Under the pieces are notes generated by a model. The model had not been told where the DNA came from and made no database searches. It saw only the letters and a program-made list of their open reading frames with translations. A stretch of DNA of 38,656 bases, from assembly GCF_001431665.1 (NCBI RefSeq), contig NZ_LLXV01000070.1:1-38656 (forward strand), given 5' to 3'. Of this stretch, positions 1-8,983 are shown piece by piece. Source of the stretch: Stenotrophomonas beteli. GTDB taxonomy: Bacteria; Pseudomonadota; Gammaproteobacteria; Xanthomonadales; Xanthomonadaceae. Both the position numbers and the translations under genes were made by a program. Position 1 is the first letter of the stretch; each line of letters starts with the position of its first letter.

Positions 1-56
1 CCCATGAATGGATGCATTTCGATTCCAATTCGAAATATTCGATTCCGATGGAGATT

Positions 57-80
57 CATCCACGCATGGCGTGGATCTAC
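57..80 (-). repeat. SMAG-type GTAG palindrome
   Basis: Read on the minus strand this begins with GTAG and continues as a short stem, ATCCACGC / GCGTGGAT, with a tiny loop. GTAG-headed palindromes of this type are the dispersed SMAG repeats known from S. maltophilia. It sits in the non-coding stretch before folP, next to a larger composite repeat. Confidence 0.7.
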
Positions 81-104
81 TGCAGATCGCGGAGATCTGT
101 CGAA

Positions 105-269
105 GGCGGGGCGGGTTCGGTTGCGGGGGCGTGAGCCGCATGGATGCGGCGACCGAGCCTACATGGACGTATTTACGGCGTCCCCCGCAACTGGACCCAC
201 CCCGCCATCCCGCAGGAAACCCGCTGTTGCTGTTGCTCTGGCCTCTGCGGGTGCAGGGCGCCGCCCTGC
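105..269 (+). repeat. composite dispersed repeat, left copy (palindrome + TGTTGC tract + GC hairpin)
   Basis: Three parts occur in fixed order. The first is a large imperfect palindrome with 25-base arms at 105-129 and 182-206. The second is two copies of TGTTGC at 225-236. The third is a perfect hairpin, GCAGGGC / GCCCTGC, at 253-269. A second copy with the same parts lies in opposite orientation at 38453-38647, where the hexamer occurs six times. The loop of the large palindrome is also shared (GAGCCGCATGGATGCGGC). This looks like a dispersed intergenic repeat; no coding capacity is evident. Confidence 0.75.
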
Positions 270-308
270 CGAACTAAACTACCCGCCGTTGTCCCAGCAG
301 GATTGCCC

Positions 309-1205
309 ATGTTCGATACCTCGCCCCAGCTCGATTGCGCCGACCGCATCCTGCGCCTGGACCGTGCCCGGGTCATGGGCATCGTCAATGTCACCCCCGA
401 CTCGTTCTCCGACGGCGGCGCGCACGACACCACCGAGGCAGCCGTCGCGCACGGCCTGAAGCTGGTGGAGGAGGGGGCCGACCTGCTCGATATCGGCGGC
501 GAATCGACCCGCCCGGGCGCCGCGCCGGTGTCGGTCGAGGAAGAGCTTCGCCGGGTGATTCCGGTGATCGAGCAGCTGGCCGCCCGCACCCAGGTGCCGA
601 TCAGCATCGACACCTTCAAGCCGGAGGTGATGCGCGTGGCGGTGGCTGCTGGCGCCGGCATGATCAACGACATCTTCGGCCTGCGTCAGAACGGTGCGCT
701 TGAAGCTGCCGCTGAAACCGGCGTGCCGGTGGTGCTGATGCACATGCAGGGCGAACCGGGCCACATGCAGGCTGATCCGCACTACGACGACGTGGTGGCG
801 GAGGTGCACGGTTTCCTGGTGCAGCGCCTGTTCGCTGCGGAAATGGCGGGCATCGCGAAGAAGAACCTGCTGATCGACCTCGGTTTCGGCTTTGGCAAGA
901 CCACCGCCCACAACCTGACCCTGCTGGCGCGCTCGGAGCGCTTCCTGGAGCTGGGCGTGCCGATGCTGGCGGGTCTTTCGCGCAAGCGCAGCCTGGGCGA
1001 GCTGACCGGTCGCGTTGCCCCGTCTGAGCGGGTGGCCGCCTCGGTGGCGGCGCATCTGATCGCGATCCAACGGGGTGCCCGTATCGTGCGCGTGCATGAT
1101 GTGGCCGCCACCGTCGATGCACTGAAGATCTGGCAGGCCGTCGAAGCCGTGCCGACGCCACGCGCCGACGCCACACCGACGATCCGCTGGCCGGACGAAG
1201 ACTGA
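309..1205 (+). CDS. folP: dihydropteroate synthase
   Basis: Condenses p-aminobenzoate with the pterin pyrophosphate to give dihydropteroate in cytosolic folate synthesis; it is the sulfonamide target. The 298-residue protein carries the family signature in order: [11 protein letters not shown] (27-37), the [10 protein letters not shown] pterin/phosphate loop (61-70), SIDTFKP (99-105), MIND (118-121), VLMHMQG (142-148), [11 protein letters not shown] (188-198) and the SRKR loop (224-227). The ATG at 309 was chosen because the family N-terminus starts here and AGGA lies about seven bases upstream; the frame remains open further upstream through repeat DNA. Its stop overlaps the miaA start (TGATG), so the two are probably co-translated. 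In relatives folP usually follows ftsH, which would lie just outside the window. Confidence 0.96.
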   Translation: MFDTSPQLDCADRILRLDRARVMGIVNVTPDSFSDGGAHDTTEAAVAHGLKLVEEGADLLDIGGESTRPGAAPVSVEEELRRVIPVIEQLAARTQVPISIDTFKPEVMRVAVAAGAGMINDIFGLRQNGALEAAAETGVPVVLMHMQGEPGHMQADPHYDDVVAEVHGFLVQRLFAAEMAGIAKKNLLIDLGFGFGKTTAHNLTLLARSERFLELGVPMLAGLSRKRSLGELTGRVAPSERVAASVAAHLIAIQRGARIVRVHDVAATVDALKIWQAVEAVPTPRADATPTIRWPDED

Positions 1206-2158
1206 TGGGCATTGACCGGCGTCCGCTGGCGATCGCCGTGATGGGGCCGACCGCCAGCGGCAAGACCGCCACCGCGATCTCGCTGGCCCGGCAGTTGGAT
1301 GGCGAGATCGTCAGCGTCGATTCGGCGCTGGTCTACCGCCATCTGGACATCGGTTCGGCCAAGCCCGATCAGGCCGAGCGCGCGCAGGCACCGCACCATC
1401 TGCTGGATCTGCGCGAGCCCTGGCAGACCTACTCGGCGGCCGAGTTCGCTGCCGATGCCAGCCGTGTGGTGGCCGACATCGTGGCGCGCGGCAGGACGCC
1501 GATCCTGGCCGGTGGCACAGGCCTGTATTTCCGGGCCCTGCTGCAGGGCCTGTCGCCGATGCCGGAGGCCGATCCGGAGCTGCGTGCGGTGCTGGCCGCC
1601 GAGGCTGCCGAACGGGGCTGGGCGGCATTGCATGCCGAATTGGCCGGGGTCGATCCGGCGGCCGCCGCGCGCATCCACGCCACCGACCCGCAGCGCATCC
1701 AGCGTGCGCTGGAGGTCTACCGTCTCACCGGCACGCCGATCAGTGAATGGCAGCGCCGGCCGGGCGTGGCGCCGTTGCCGGTGCGCACCCTGAAGCTGAT
1801 CCTGGCGCCGCGTGAGCGGTCGGTGCTGCACCAGCGCATCGAGGCCCGCTTCGATGCCATGCTGGAGCAGGGCTTCCTCGACGAGGTCCGCGCGTTGCGC
1901 GCGATGCCGCAGATGGCCGCCGTGGAGGCGCCGCTGGACCTGCCGGCGGTGCGCGCGGTCGGCTATCGCCAGGCCTGGGAGTATCTGGACGGGGAGGCTG
2001 ACCTGGCCCGCTTCCGGGACAGGGCGATCTTCGCCACCCGCCAGCTGGCCAAGCGCCAGCTGACCTGGCTGCGCGGCGAGCTTGATGCGCGCTGGTTCGA
2101 CCCCCACATCGACCAGGCGCGACTGGCCGGCGCGGTGTCGACCTTCATCGCACGCTGA
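1205..2158 (+). CDS. miaA: tRNA dimethylallyltransferase
   Basis: Transfers dimethylallyl to N6 of A37 in tRNAs that read UNN codons. The 317-residue protein has the P-loop GPTASGKT (14-21), the [16 protein letters not shown] substrate motif, [15 protein letters not shown], the [14 protein letters not shown] segment, and the C-terminal [10 protein letters not shown] and [13 protein letters not shown] helices usual for MiaA. The start overlaps the folP stop by one base. hfq and hflX follow, the classical miaA-hfq-hflX order of gammaproteobacteria. Length and motifs are normal, with no sign of damage. Confidence 0.97.
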   Translation: MGIDRRPLAIAVMGPTASGKTATAISLARQLDGEIVSVDSALVYRHLDIGSAKPDQAERAQAPHHLLDLREPWQTYSAAEFAADASRVVADIVARGRTPILAGGTGLYFRALLQGLSPMPEADPELRAVLAAEAAERGWAALHAELAGVDPAAAARIHATDPQRIQRALEVYRLTGTPISEWQRRPGVAPLPVRTLKLILAPRERSVLHQRIEARFDAMLEQGFLDEVRALRAMPQMAAVEAPLDLPAVRAVGYRQAWEYLDGEADLARFRDRAIFATRQLAKRQLTWLRGELDARWFDPHIDQARLAGAVSTFIAR

Positions 2159-2255
2159 ACCCCCGCCAGCCGTGTAACATCATCGGTCGGCGGACGGCTC
2201 GGGGGCCGTGGAAAACCGTCGGCAACCCAATAAGAACAATAATCAGGAGTGTGCA

Positions 2256-2531
2256 ATGTCCAAGGGGCAATCGCTGCAGGATCCTTTCTTGAACGCACTG
2301 CGGCGCGAACGCGTGCCGGTTTCGGTGTACCTGGTCAACGGCATCAAGCTGCAGGGCACGATCGAGTCGTTCGACCAGTTCGTGGTCCTGCTTCGCAATA
2401 CGGTGAGCCAGATGGTCTACAAGCACGCCATTTCCACGGTGGTGCCGGCACGCAATGTGAAGGTGGGCCCGGGTGGCGGCTATGTGCAGTCGAGTGAAGG
2501 TGGTCAGGCAGGTGATGAAGCAGACGAGTAA
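2256..2531 (+). CDS. hfq: RNA chaperone Hfq
   Basis: Hexameric Sm-like protein that pairs small RNAs with mRNAs. The first 65 or so residues are almost identical to the E. coli protein as recalled, including [17 protein letters not shown], the Sm1 segment with [11 protein letters not shown], and the Sm2 KHAISTVVP motif. At 91 residues it is shorter than the 102 of E. coli: the tail is a glycine-rich linker ending in an acidic GDEADE. The ATG at 2256 is preceded by AGGAG at 2245-2249 with six bases of spacing. The roughly 100-base gap after miaA may hold a separate promoter, but none could be defined. hflX follows 14 bases later. Confidence 0.98.
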   Translation: MSKGQSLQDPFLNALRRERVPVSVYLVNGIKLQGTIESFDQFVVLLRNTVSQMVYKHAISTVVPARNVKVGPGGGYVQSSEGGQAGDEADE

Positions 2532-2545
2532 GACCGGAGCGGTGA

Positions 2546-3856
2546 ATGTTTGACCGCTCGAAAAAGGGCGAACACGCCCTGTTGATCCAGCCGCACTTCG
2601 GCAAGCTGGAAGACGATGTGCTGGAAGAATTCGGTGATCTGGCCCGCTCGGCCGGGGCCAGCATCGCCGCGACGATCACTGCGCGGCTGGACCGTCCCAA
2701 CCCGTCAACCCTGATCGGCAGCGGCAAGCTGGACGAGATCAAGGCGGCGGCCGATGCCAGCGGTGCCGACCTGATCCTGGTCAACCATGCGTTGAGCCCC
2801 GGCCAGGAGCGCAACCTGGAACGGTTCCTGGAGCGCCGGGTGATCGACCGTACCGGCCTGATTCTGGACATCTTCGCCCAGCGTGCGCACAGCCACGAGG
2901 GCAAGCTGCAGGTCGAACTGGCCCAGCTGCGCCACCTGGCGACCCGGCTGGTGCGTGGCTGGACCCACCTGGAGCGCCAGCGCGGCGGCTCGATCGGTCT
3001 GCGTGGTCCCGGTGAAACCCAGCTGGAAACCGACCGCCGCCTGCTGCAGAAGCGCGTCGAGCAGCTGCAGAAGCGGCTTGAGAAGGTGGAAGTACAGCGC
3101 ACCCAGATGCGCCGTGCACGCGTGCGCAGCGAGCTGCCGCGCGTGGCCCTGGTGGGCTATACCAATGCGGGCAAGTCGACGCTGTTCAACGCCATGACCG
3201 GCGCGGAGGCCTACGCCGCCGATCAGTTGTTCGCCACGCTGGACCCGACCGTGCGCCGCATCGCGGTGCCGGGTGGCAATGTGGTGCTGGCCGATACCGT
3301 GGGCTTCGTCCGCGACCTGCCGCATGATCTGGTCGCCGCGTTCCGCTCGACCCTGTCCGAGGCGCGCGAGGCCGATTTCCTGCTGCACGTGGTCGATGCC
3401 GCCGATCCCCATCGCGAGGAACGCATCGCTCAGGTGGACGAGGTACTGACTGCGGTCGGCGCCGGCGACCTGCCGCAGCTGCTGGTGTTCAACAAGATCG
3501 ACCGTATCGACGGCGCCGACGTCCGCCACGACGGCCAGGACGGCGTGCCCGACGAGTCGCGGCGCGAGCGGGTGTGGATCTCCGCGCGTGACGGGCAGGG
3601 CCTGGAGCTGTTGCAGGCGGTGCTGGGCAAGCGCCTGGGGCTGCAGCACGTCACCGGCCAGCTGCGCCTGCCGCCGGATGCCGGCCGCCTGCGCGCGCGC
3701 CTGCACCAGCTGGAGGTGATCCGCAGCGAGCAGGCCGACGAAGAAGGCTGGCTGCTGCAGGTCGATCTGCCGATTGCCGAAGCCGAAAAACTCGCTGCCA
3801 GCGCCGACGGCGCGCCGATCCGGGCGCTGCTGCCGGAGAAACTGCCGGAGTGGTGA
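2546..3856 (+). CDS. hflX: ribosome-associated GTPase HflX
   Basis: GTPase of the Obg-HflX group that binds the large ribosomal subunit and helps split stalled or heat-damaged ribosomes. The 436-residue protein has an N-terminal HflX domain (about 10-150), the glycine-rich GGSIGLRGPGETQLETDRR segment (147-165), a coiled-coil linker (165-195), then the G domain with P-loop GYTNAGKST (204-212), DTVGF (250-254) and NKID (316-319). GGAG at 2536-2539 sits six bases before the ATG. It closes the folP-miaA-hfq-hflX cluster. hflK and hflC, which follow it in E. coli, are not here. Confidence 0.97.
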   Translation: MFDRSKKGEHALLIQPHFGKLEDDVLEEFGDLARSAGASIAATITARLDRPNPSTLIGSGKLDEIKAAADASGADLILVNHALSPGQERNLERFLERRVIDRTGLILDIFAQRAHSHEGKLQVELAQLRHLATRLVRGWTHLERQRGGSIGLRGPGETQLETDRRLLQKRVEQLQKRLEKVEVQRTQMRRARVRSELPRVALVGYTNAGKSTLFNAMTGAEAYAADQLFATLDPTVRRIAVPGGNVVLADTVGFVRDLPHDLVAAFRSTLSEAREADFLLHVVDAADPHREERIAQVDEVLTAVGAGDLPQLLVFNKIDRIDGADVRHDGQDGVPDESRRERVWISARDGQGLELLQAVLGKRLGLQHVTGQLRLPPDAGRLRARLHQLEVIRSEQADEEGWLLQVDLPIAEAEKLAASADGAPIRALLPEKLPEW

Positions 3857-3863
3857 GGTAGCG

Positions 3864-3916
3864 GCCCCTCCCCGGTAGTGCCGGCCGCTGGCCGGCAGCG
3901 GCCGTGCTGGAGGGGC
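3864..3916 (+). terminator. nested palindrome after hflX containing a GTAG (SMAG) repeat
   Basis: An outer stem, GCCCCTCC (3864-3871) with GGAGGGGC (3909-3916), encloses a SMAG-type element at 3875-3897: GTAG followed by TGCCGGCC, loop GCT, and GGCCGGCA. There is no T-run, so this is more likely an RNA-stabilising or Rho-assisted end than an intrinsic terminator. It lies between the hflX stop and pncC. Confidence 0.55.
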
Positions 3917-3976
3917 GCGACATCCGCCTGTCATCTGCGGTACAACGTGCAGGTTCTTCACCCCACCGTCGTGCCG

Positions 3977-4471
3977 ATGTCCATCCCCACCGATGCCGAT
4001 CTCAACGCTCAGTCCGCCGCGCTCGGGCAGCGCCTGCAACAGTCCGCGCTGCAGCTGGTGACCGCCGAAAGCTGCAGCGGTGGCTGGATCGCCAAATGCA
4101 TGACCGACGTCGCCGGCTCCTCGGCGTTCTTCGATTGCGGCATGGTGGTTTACAGCTACGAAGCCAAGCAGCGCTTGCTGGGGGTGCGCGCGCAGACCCT
4201 GGAACAGTTCGGTGCGGTCAGCCGCGAAACCGTGCTCGAAATGGTCTCCGGCGCCCTGGTCAACTCCGGTGCCGGCATCGCGGTGGCAGTCACCGGCATC
4301 GCCGGTCCCGGCGGTGGCAGCCCGGACAAGCCGGTGGGCAGCGTCTGGATCGGCTGGAAGCGCCGGGGCGGCTATGCCCGCGCCGAGCTGTTCCAGTTCG
4401 ACGGCGACCGCGAAGCCATCCGCAGGCAAACCGTGGCGGCGGCATTGCGCGGCATCGACGCCCAGCTGTGA
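3977..4471 (+). CDS. pncC: nicotinamide-nucleotide amidohydrolase, CinA C-terminal family
   Basis: A stand-alone CinA C-terminal domain of 164 residues. In E. coli the equivalent protein (PncC, formerly YgaD) deamidates NMN to nicotinate mononucleotide in NAD recycling. Visible signatures are TAESCSGGWIAKCMTDVAGSS, the GMVVYSYEAK segment, SRETVLEMVSGAL, and the glycine-rich AVTGIAGPGGGSPDKPVGSVWIG. The ATG at 3977 gives the normal length; the frame continues upstream without family similarity, and no clear ribosome-binding site is seen. It precedes ubiB by 31 bases and lies upstream of lexA-recA, as pncC lies upstream of recA in E. coli. Confidence 0.92.
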   Translation: MSIPTDADLNAQSAALGQRLQQSALQLVTAESCSGGWIAKCMTDVAGSSAFFDCGMVVYSYEAKQRLLGVRAQTLEQFGAVSRETVLEMVSGALVNSGAGIAVAVTGIAGPGGGSPDKPVGSVWIGWKRRGGYARAELFQFDGDREAIRRQTVAAALRGIDAQL

Positions 4472-4502
4472 CATGCTGCTCCGGTAATCGTCCGGAGTAC
4501 GC

Positions 4503-6188
4503 ATGATGTGGGAGACGCTGGGCACGGTCCGTGACCTGGGCCGACTGCAGGAAATCGCCGTCGTCCTGATCCGCTATGGCTTTGGCGACGTGGTGAGGCG
4601 CATCGGCCTGGCCACCACGCTGGAGCGGGCAGGGCGCCTGCTGCACTGGAACGAGGACCGCCAGGAGCTGCTGCGGATGACCGCGCCGGTGCGCGTACGC
4701 AGCGCGATGCAGGATCTGGGCCCCACCTTCGTCAAGCTTGGCCAGGTGCTGGCCACGCGCGTGGACCTGCTGCCGCCGGAGTGGATCGCCGAGTTGTCCG
4801 AACTGCAGAACGCGGTGCCCGCGCTGCCGTATGCCGACATCCGCGCGCAGCTGGAGGCTGACCTCGGCGCTGCACCGGCCGAGGTGTTTGCCTTCCTGGA
4901 TGAAACGCCGATGGCTGCCGCCTCGCTGGCACAGGCCCATCGTGCACGGCTGCACGACGGCCGCGAAGTAGTACTGAAGGTGCGCCGCCCCGGCATCCGT
5001 GATGTGGTTGAAGCCGACCTGCGCCTGCTGGCGCGGCTGGCCGAGATCGTCGAAGCCCGCCTGCCGGACCTGCGCCGCTATCGCCCGGCCGAGGTCGTGC
5101 AGCAGTTCACCGTCTCCCTGCGCCGCGAGCTGGATTTCGCCGCCGAATGCCGTAATGCCGAGCGGATCGCGCGCAATTTCAATGGCCGTGACGACATCCT
5201 GATCCCGGGCGTGCACTGGCAGCGGACCTGCGAAAGCCTGAACGTGCAGGACTTCGTCGACGGCATTCCGGGCCGTGATCTGGCCGGCGTCGATGCGGCG
5301 GGGCTGGACCGCCGCGAACTGGCACGGCGAGGCGCCGGCATCGTGCTGAAGATGGTGCTGGAGGACGGCAGCTTCCACGCCGATCCGCACCCCGGCAACA
5401 TCATCTACCTGCGCGACGGCCGCATCGGCGTGATCGATTTCGGCATGGTCGGCGCGTTGTCCGAGGTGCGTCGTTTCCAGGTGGCGCAGTTGCTGCATGG
5501 CCTGGTCGAGCAGGACCCGCAGGGGGTGGCCGACGTGCTGCTGGACTGGGCCGGTGGCGTGGAAGTGGACGAGAACCGGTTGCAGCACGACATCAGCCAG
5601 TTCGTCGACCAGTACCGCGGCGTGCCACTGAAGGACCTGCGCATCGGCCTGATGCTGGGCGACATCACCCAGCTGCTGCGCAGCTACAGCCTGACCCTGC
5701 CGGCAGACCTGGCGCTGATGATCAAGGCCTTCCTGACCCTGGAAGGCATGGGGCGGCAGCTGGACCCGGATTTCGACATGGCCAGTGCCGCGCGCCCGTT
5801 CCTGGAACGGGTGGTGCTGCAGCGCTATGCGCCGAAGGCGCTGCTCAAGCGCGGCCGGCGCAGCCTGCTGGGCCTGGTCGATTTCGCCGGTGAGCTGCCG
5901 CGTGACCTGCGCAAGCTGGTGCAGGCCGCACGCCGTGGCCGCCTTCAGCTGAAGGTGGAAACCACGGCATTGCAGGGATTCGGCGAACAGGTCAACCGCG
6001 CGGCGAACCGGCTGGTGGTGGGCGTGATCACGGCCGCCCTGATCATCGGCTCGTCGATCGTGATGCACAGCGTGGGCGGCGTCTCCAGCCGCTGGCTGCT
6101 GGCACTGGGCGTGTGCGGCTTCATCGGCGCCGGCTTCTGCGGCGTCTGGATCCTGTTTTCGATCTGGAGAAGCGGCAAGCACACGTAG
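4503..6188 (+). CDS. ubiB: UbiB/ABC1-family atypical kinase-like protein for ubiquinone synthesis
   Basis: Membrane-associated atypical kinase/ATPase needed for ubiquinone biosynthesis. The 561-residue protein has the family-defining KLGQ (78-81), the alanine-rich loop AAASLAQAH (138-146) that replaces a normal glycine-rich loop, K159 in VVLKVRRPG, the HADPHPGN catalytic segment and the DFG triad (312-314). Two C-terminal hydrophobic helices (about 499-517 and 529-550) are the expected membrane anchor. GGAG lies five bases before the ATG at 4503; the next codon is also ATG. It is placed beside lexA and recA rather than with ubiE and ubiJ, so a UbiB-like paralogue cannot be excluded by context alone. 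Confidence 0.93.
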   Translation: MMWETLGTVRDLGRLQEIAVVLIRYGFGDVVRRIGLATTLERAGRLLHWNEDRQELLRMTAPVRVRSAMQDLGPTFVKLGQVLATRVDLLPPEWIAELSELQNAVPALPYADIRAQLEADLGAAPAEVFAFLDETPMAAASLAQAHRARLHDGREVVLKVRRPGIRDVVEADLRLLARLAEIVEARLPDLRRYRPAEVVQQFTVSLRRELDFAAECRNAERIARNFNGRDDILIPGVHWQRTCESLNVQDFVDGIPGRDLAGVDAAGLDRRELARRGAGIVLKMVLEDGSFHADPHPGNIIYLRDGRIGVIDFGMVGALSEVRRFQVAQLLHGLVEQDPQGVADVLLDWAGGVEVDENRLQHDISQFVDQYRGVPLKDLRIGLMLGDITQLLRSYSLTLPADLALMIKAFLTLEGMGRQLDPDFDMASAARPFLERVVLQRYAPKALLKRGRRSLLGLVDFAGELPRDLRKLVQAARRGRLQLKVETTALQGFGEQVNRAANRLVVGVITAALIIGSSIVMHSVGGVSSRWLLALGVCGFIGAGFCGVWILFSIWRSGKHT

Positions 6189-6211
6189 GCAGGTGCACGA
6201 AGTGCGCCTGT

Positions 6212-6249
6212 TGCGGTTCCACAGGAACCGCAGAATCGCGCAGCGATTC
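6212..6249 (+). terminator. two adjacent perfect hairpins after ubiB
   Basis: TGCGGTTCC-ACA-GGAACCGCA (6212-6232) is followed directly by GAATCGC-GCA-GCGATTC (6233-6249). Both stems are perfect. No T-run follows, so intrinsic termination is not certain. They lie in the gap between ubiB and lexA. Confidence 0.5.
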
Positions 6250-6251
6250 CT

Positions 6252-6277
6252 GTAGAACCGAGCCATGCTCGGCTGCT
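6252..6277 (+). repeat. SMAG-type GTAG palindrome between ubiB and lexA
   Basis: GTAG followed by AACCGAGC-AT-GCTCGG, with the same GCCGAGC core as the dimeric element at 24648-24729. A partial partner, GCCGAGCATGGC, appears at 6311-6322, so this may be a decayed inverted dimer. Confidence 0.6.
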
Positions 6278-6373
6278 CTGACCTGGGTCGGCCCCGTCAT
6301 TCGCGCGACTGCCGAGCATGGCGCGCCACCACACCTGCGGTTGTGTCGCCCCCGGCACTTGCAGATCCGGATA

Positions 6374-6392
6374 TTAGTAGTAATACTACTAA
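6374..6392 (+). promoter_or_regulatory. LexA (SOS) operator of lexA
   Basis: A perfect 19-bp palindrome, TTAGTAGTAATACTACTAA. It fits the TTAG-N6-TACTA operator described for LexA in Xylella and Xanthomonas, which differs from the E. coli CTGT-N8-ACAG box. It ends two bases before the lexA ATG, so it occupies the place where a Shine-Dalgarno sequence would normally be. Autoregulation of lexA is inferred. Confidence 0.93.
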
Positions 6393-6394
6393 CC

Positions 6395-7030
6395 ATGGAC
6401 CTGACCGACACCCAGCAGGCGATCCTGCAGTTGATCGCCGAGCGTATCGAGAGCGAAGGCGCACCGCCGTCGCAGACTGAAATCGCACGTGCGTTCGGCT
6501 TCAAGGGCGTGCGCGCGGCCCAGTACCACCTGGAAGCCCTGGAGCAGGCCGGCGCGATCCGGCGCATTCCGGGCCAGGCCCGCGGCATCCGCCTGGTTCA
6601 GGCGCCCGCGGTCGAGAAGCTGGCCGAGCCGGGGCTGCCCGACAGCGTGCTGCGCCTGCCGGTGCTGGGTCGGGTCGCGGCGGGCCTGCCGATCGGCGCC
6701 GACATCGGCTCGGACGATTTCGTGGTGCTGGACCGGGTGTTCTTCTCGCCGGCTCCGGACTACCTGTTGAAGGTGCAGGGCGATTCAATGATCGACGAGG
6801 GCATCTTCGATGGTGACCTGATTGGCGTGCACCGCACGCGCGACGCCCACTCCGGGCAGATCGTGGTGGCGCGCATCGATGACGAGATCACGGTCAAGCT
6901 GCTGAAGATCGCCAAGGACCGTATCCGCCTGCTGCCGCGCAACCCCGATTACAAGCCGATCGAGGTGCTGCCCGACCAGGACTTCGCCATCGAGGGCCTC
7001 TATTGCGGCCTGCTTCGGCCCAACCGTTGA
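6395..7030 (+). CDS. lexA: SOS response repressor LexA
   Basis: Represses DNA-damage genes and cleaves itself when RecA filaments form. The 211-residue protein has an N-terminal winged helix (MDLTDTQQAILQLIAERIE, then PSQTEIARAFGFKGVRAAQYHLEAL) and a C-terminal peptidase domain. The cleavage site is Ala96-Gly97 in RVAAGLP, the nucleophile is Ser131 in GDSM, and the general base is Lys168 in TVKLLK. The ATG at 6395 matches the family start; upstream codons in the frame are non-homologous. No Shine-Dalgarno sequence is present because the operator abuts the start, which suggests a very short or absent leader. recA follows. Confidence 0.97.
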   Translation: MDLTDTQQAILQLIAERIESEGAPPSQTEIARAFGFKGVRAAQYHLEALEQAGAIRRIPGQARGIRLVQAPAVEKLAEPGLPDSVLRLPVLGRVAAGLPIGADIGSDDFVVLDRVFFSPAPDYLLKVQGDSMIDEGIFDGDLIGVHRTRDAHSGQIVVARIDDEITVKLLKIAKDRIRLLPRNPDYKPIEVLPDQDFAIEGLYCGLLRPNR

Positions 7031-7234
7031 TCTGTTTAACCCTGCATTACCCCGCGGTCTTTTGTGGCGATTCTCTGGTTCCACTGAGGTTGGTACGGAT
7101 GTCCGATAATTCTTTTCAGAGCGCCGGGCAGAATCTCAGCCTGTGCGATACGTCCGACTTAAAGTGAGCCCATGGCAAAGAAGACCCCCAAAGACAGCAC
7201 CTCCAACGACTCCACCTCTGCAAGGACCCCTCCG

Positions 7235-8272
<1,038 letters not shown>

Positions 8273-8282
8273 GACTTGCTGT

Positions 8283-8320
8283 GGGGCAGGGCGGCGCCGT
8301 CAGTGACGTTGCCCTGTCCC
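8283..8320 (+). terminator. hairpin between recA and recX
   Basis: A 10-bp stem, GGGGCAGGGC with GCCCTGTCCC (one G-U pair), has the loop containing GTCAGTGAC. It lacks a T-run. A partial terminator or attenuator that lowers recX expression relative to recA would fit what is known for recA-recX pairs, but this is inference. Confidence 0.45.
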
Positions 8321-8382
8321 GCAGGTTCGAATCGCCCAGGGATGGGCACGGCGCCACGGACGGCGCCACCCTTGGAGCACCC

Positions 8383-8874
8383 ATGTCCGACGCCGAAGAC
8401 TTTCCGACTGGCCGCAAGCGCCGACCACGCGAGCAGACTCCCGTACAACGGGCACTGGGCTTGCTGGTCCGCCGTGAGCACTCGCGCAGGGAACTCACCC
8501 GCAAGTTGACTGCCCGCGGCATCGAAGACGAAGCCGCAGAGGCCGCTGTCGCCAAGCTGACCGAAGCGGGTTGGCAGGATGACACCCGTTTTGCCGAGAA
8601 CCTGGTGCGGATGCGCGCCAACACCGGCTATGGCCCGATCCATGTTCGCGCCGAACTCGGAACCCATGGCCTGGACAGCGCAGCAATCGCCGCCGCGATG
8701 GACAGCTACGAGGGGGACTGGCAGGAAAACGCCCGTGATCTGGTCCGGCGGCGCTTCGGTGAGGCCGGTCCGCAGGACCTGGCGCAGCGGCGCAAGGCCG
8801 CCGATCTGCTGGCCCGGCGGGGGTTCGACGGCGACAGCATCCGCCGCGCGACCCGCTACGACCCGGATGACTGA
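8383..8874 (+). CDS. recX: regulatory protein RecX
   Basis: Small helical protein that binds RecA filaments and limits their activity. The 163-residue product has the three-helix tandem repeats of the family, for example [55 protein letters not shown], and ends with [17 protein letters not shown]. The ATG at 8383 has GGAG at 8374-8377, five bases upstream; an earlier in-frame start would add unrelated residues. It lies 110 bases after recA and before alaS, the standard order. Confidence 0.93.
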   Translation: MSDAEDFPTGRKRRPREQTPVQRALGLLVRREHSRRELTRKLTARGIEDEAAEAAVAKLTEAGWQDDTRFAENLVRMRANTGYGPIHVRAELGTHGLDSAAIAAAMDSYEGDWQENARDLVRRRFGEAGPQDLAQRRKAADLLARRGFDGDSIRRATRYDPDD

Positions 8875-8983
8875 GACTGGCGGCGCCGGGCCTGATACCC
8901 TTTAGGTTTTCGGCGGTCCGTCGCGACCCTGGCCAACGCGGCCGGTGGTCCGGGTCCGCCGGCCCGCAGACTGCCAGCCCCCA

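Larger units (their letters stand above)
1..308. other. non-coding, repeat-rich region upstream of folP
   Basis: No supported gene lies here. The stretch holds a SMAG-type palindrome (57-80), a small CAGATC/GATCTG inverted repeat (83-99) and one copy of a composite repeat (105-269). The short reading frames over it consist of repeat sequence and show no protein-family signal. A promoter for the folP cluster was not recognised. Confidence 0.6.

Noticed and set aside
4..459. Open frames at the left edge before folP
   Set aside because: They run through palindromic repeats and out-of-frame folP sequence; no start signal or family similarity.
2705..4525. A 606-codon minus-strand open frame over hflX and pncC
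   Set aside because: It spans two real genes and their gap on the other strand; shadow composition only.
7105..7110. GATAAT as a -10 element for recA
   Set aside because: No acceptable -35 hexamer is found 16-18 bases upstream, so a promoter was not called.
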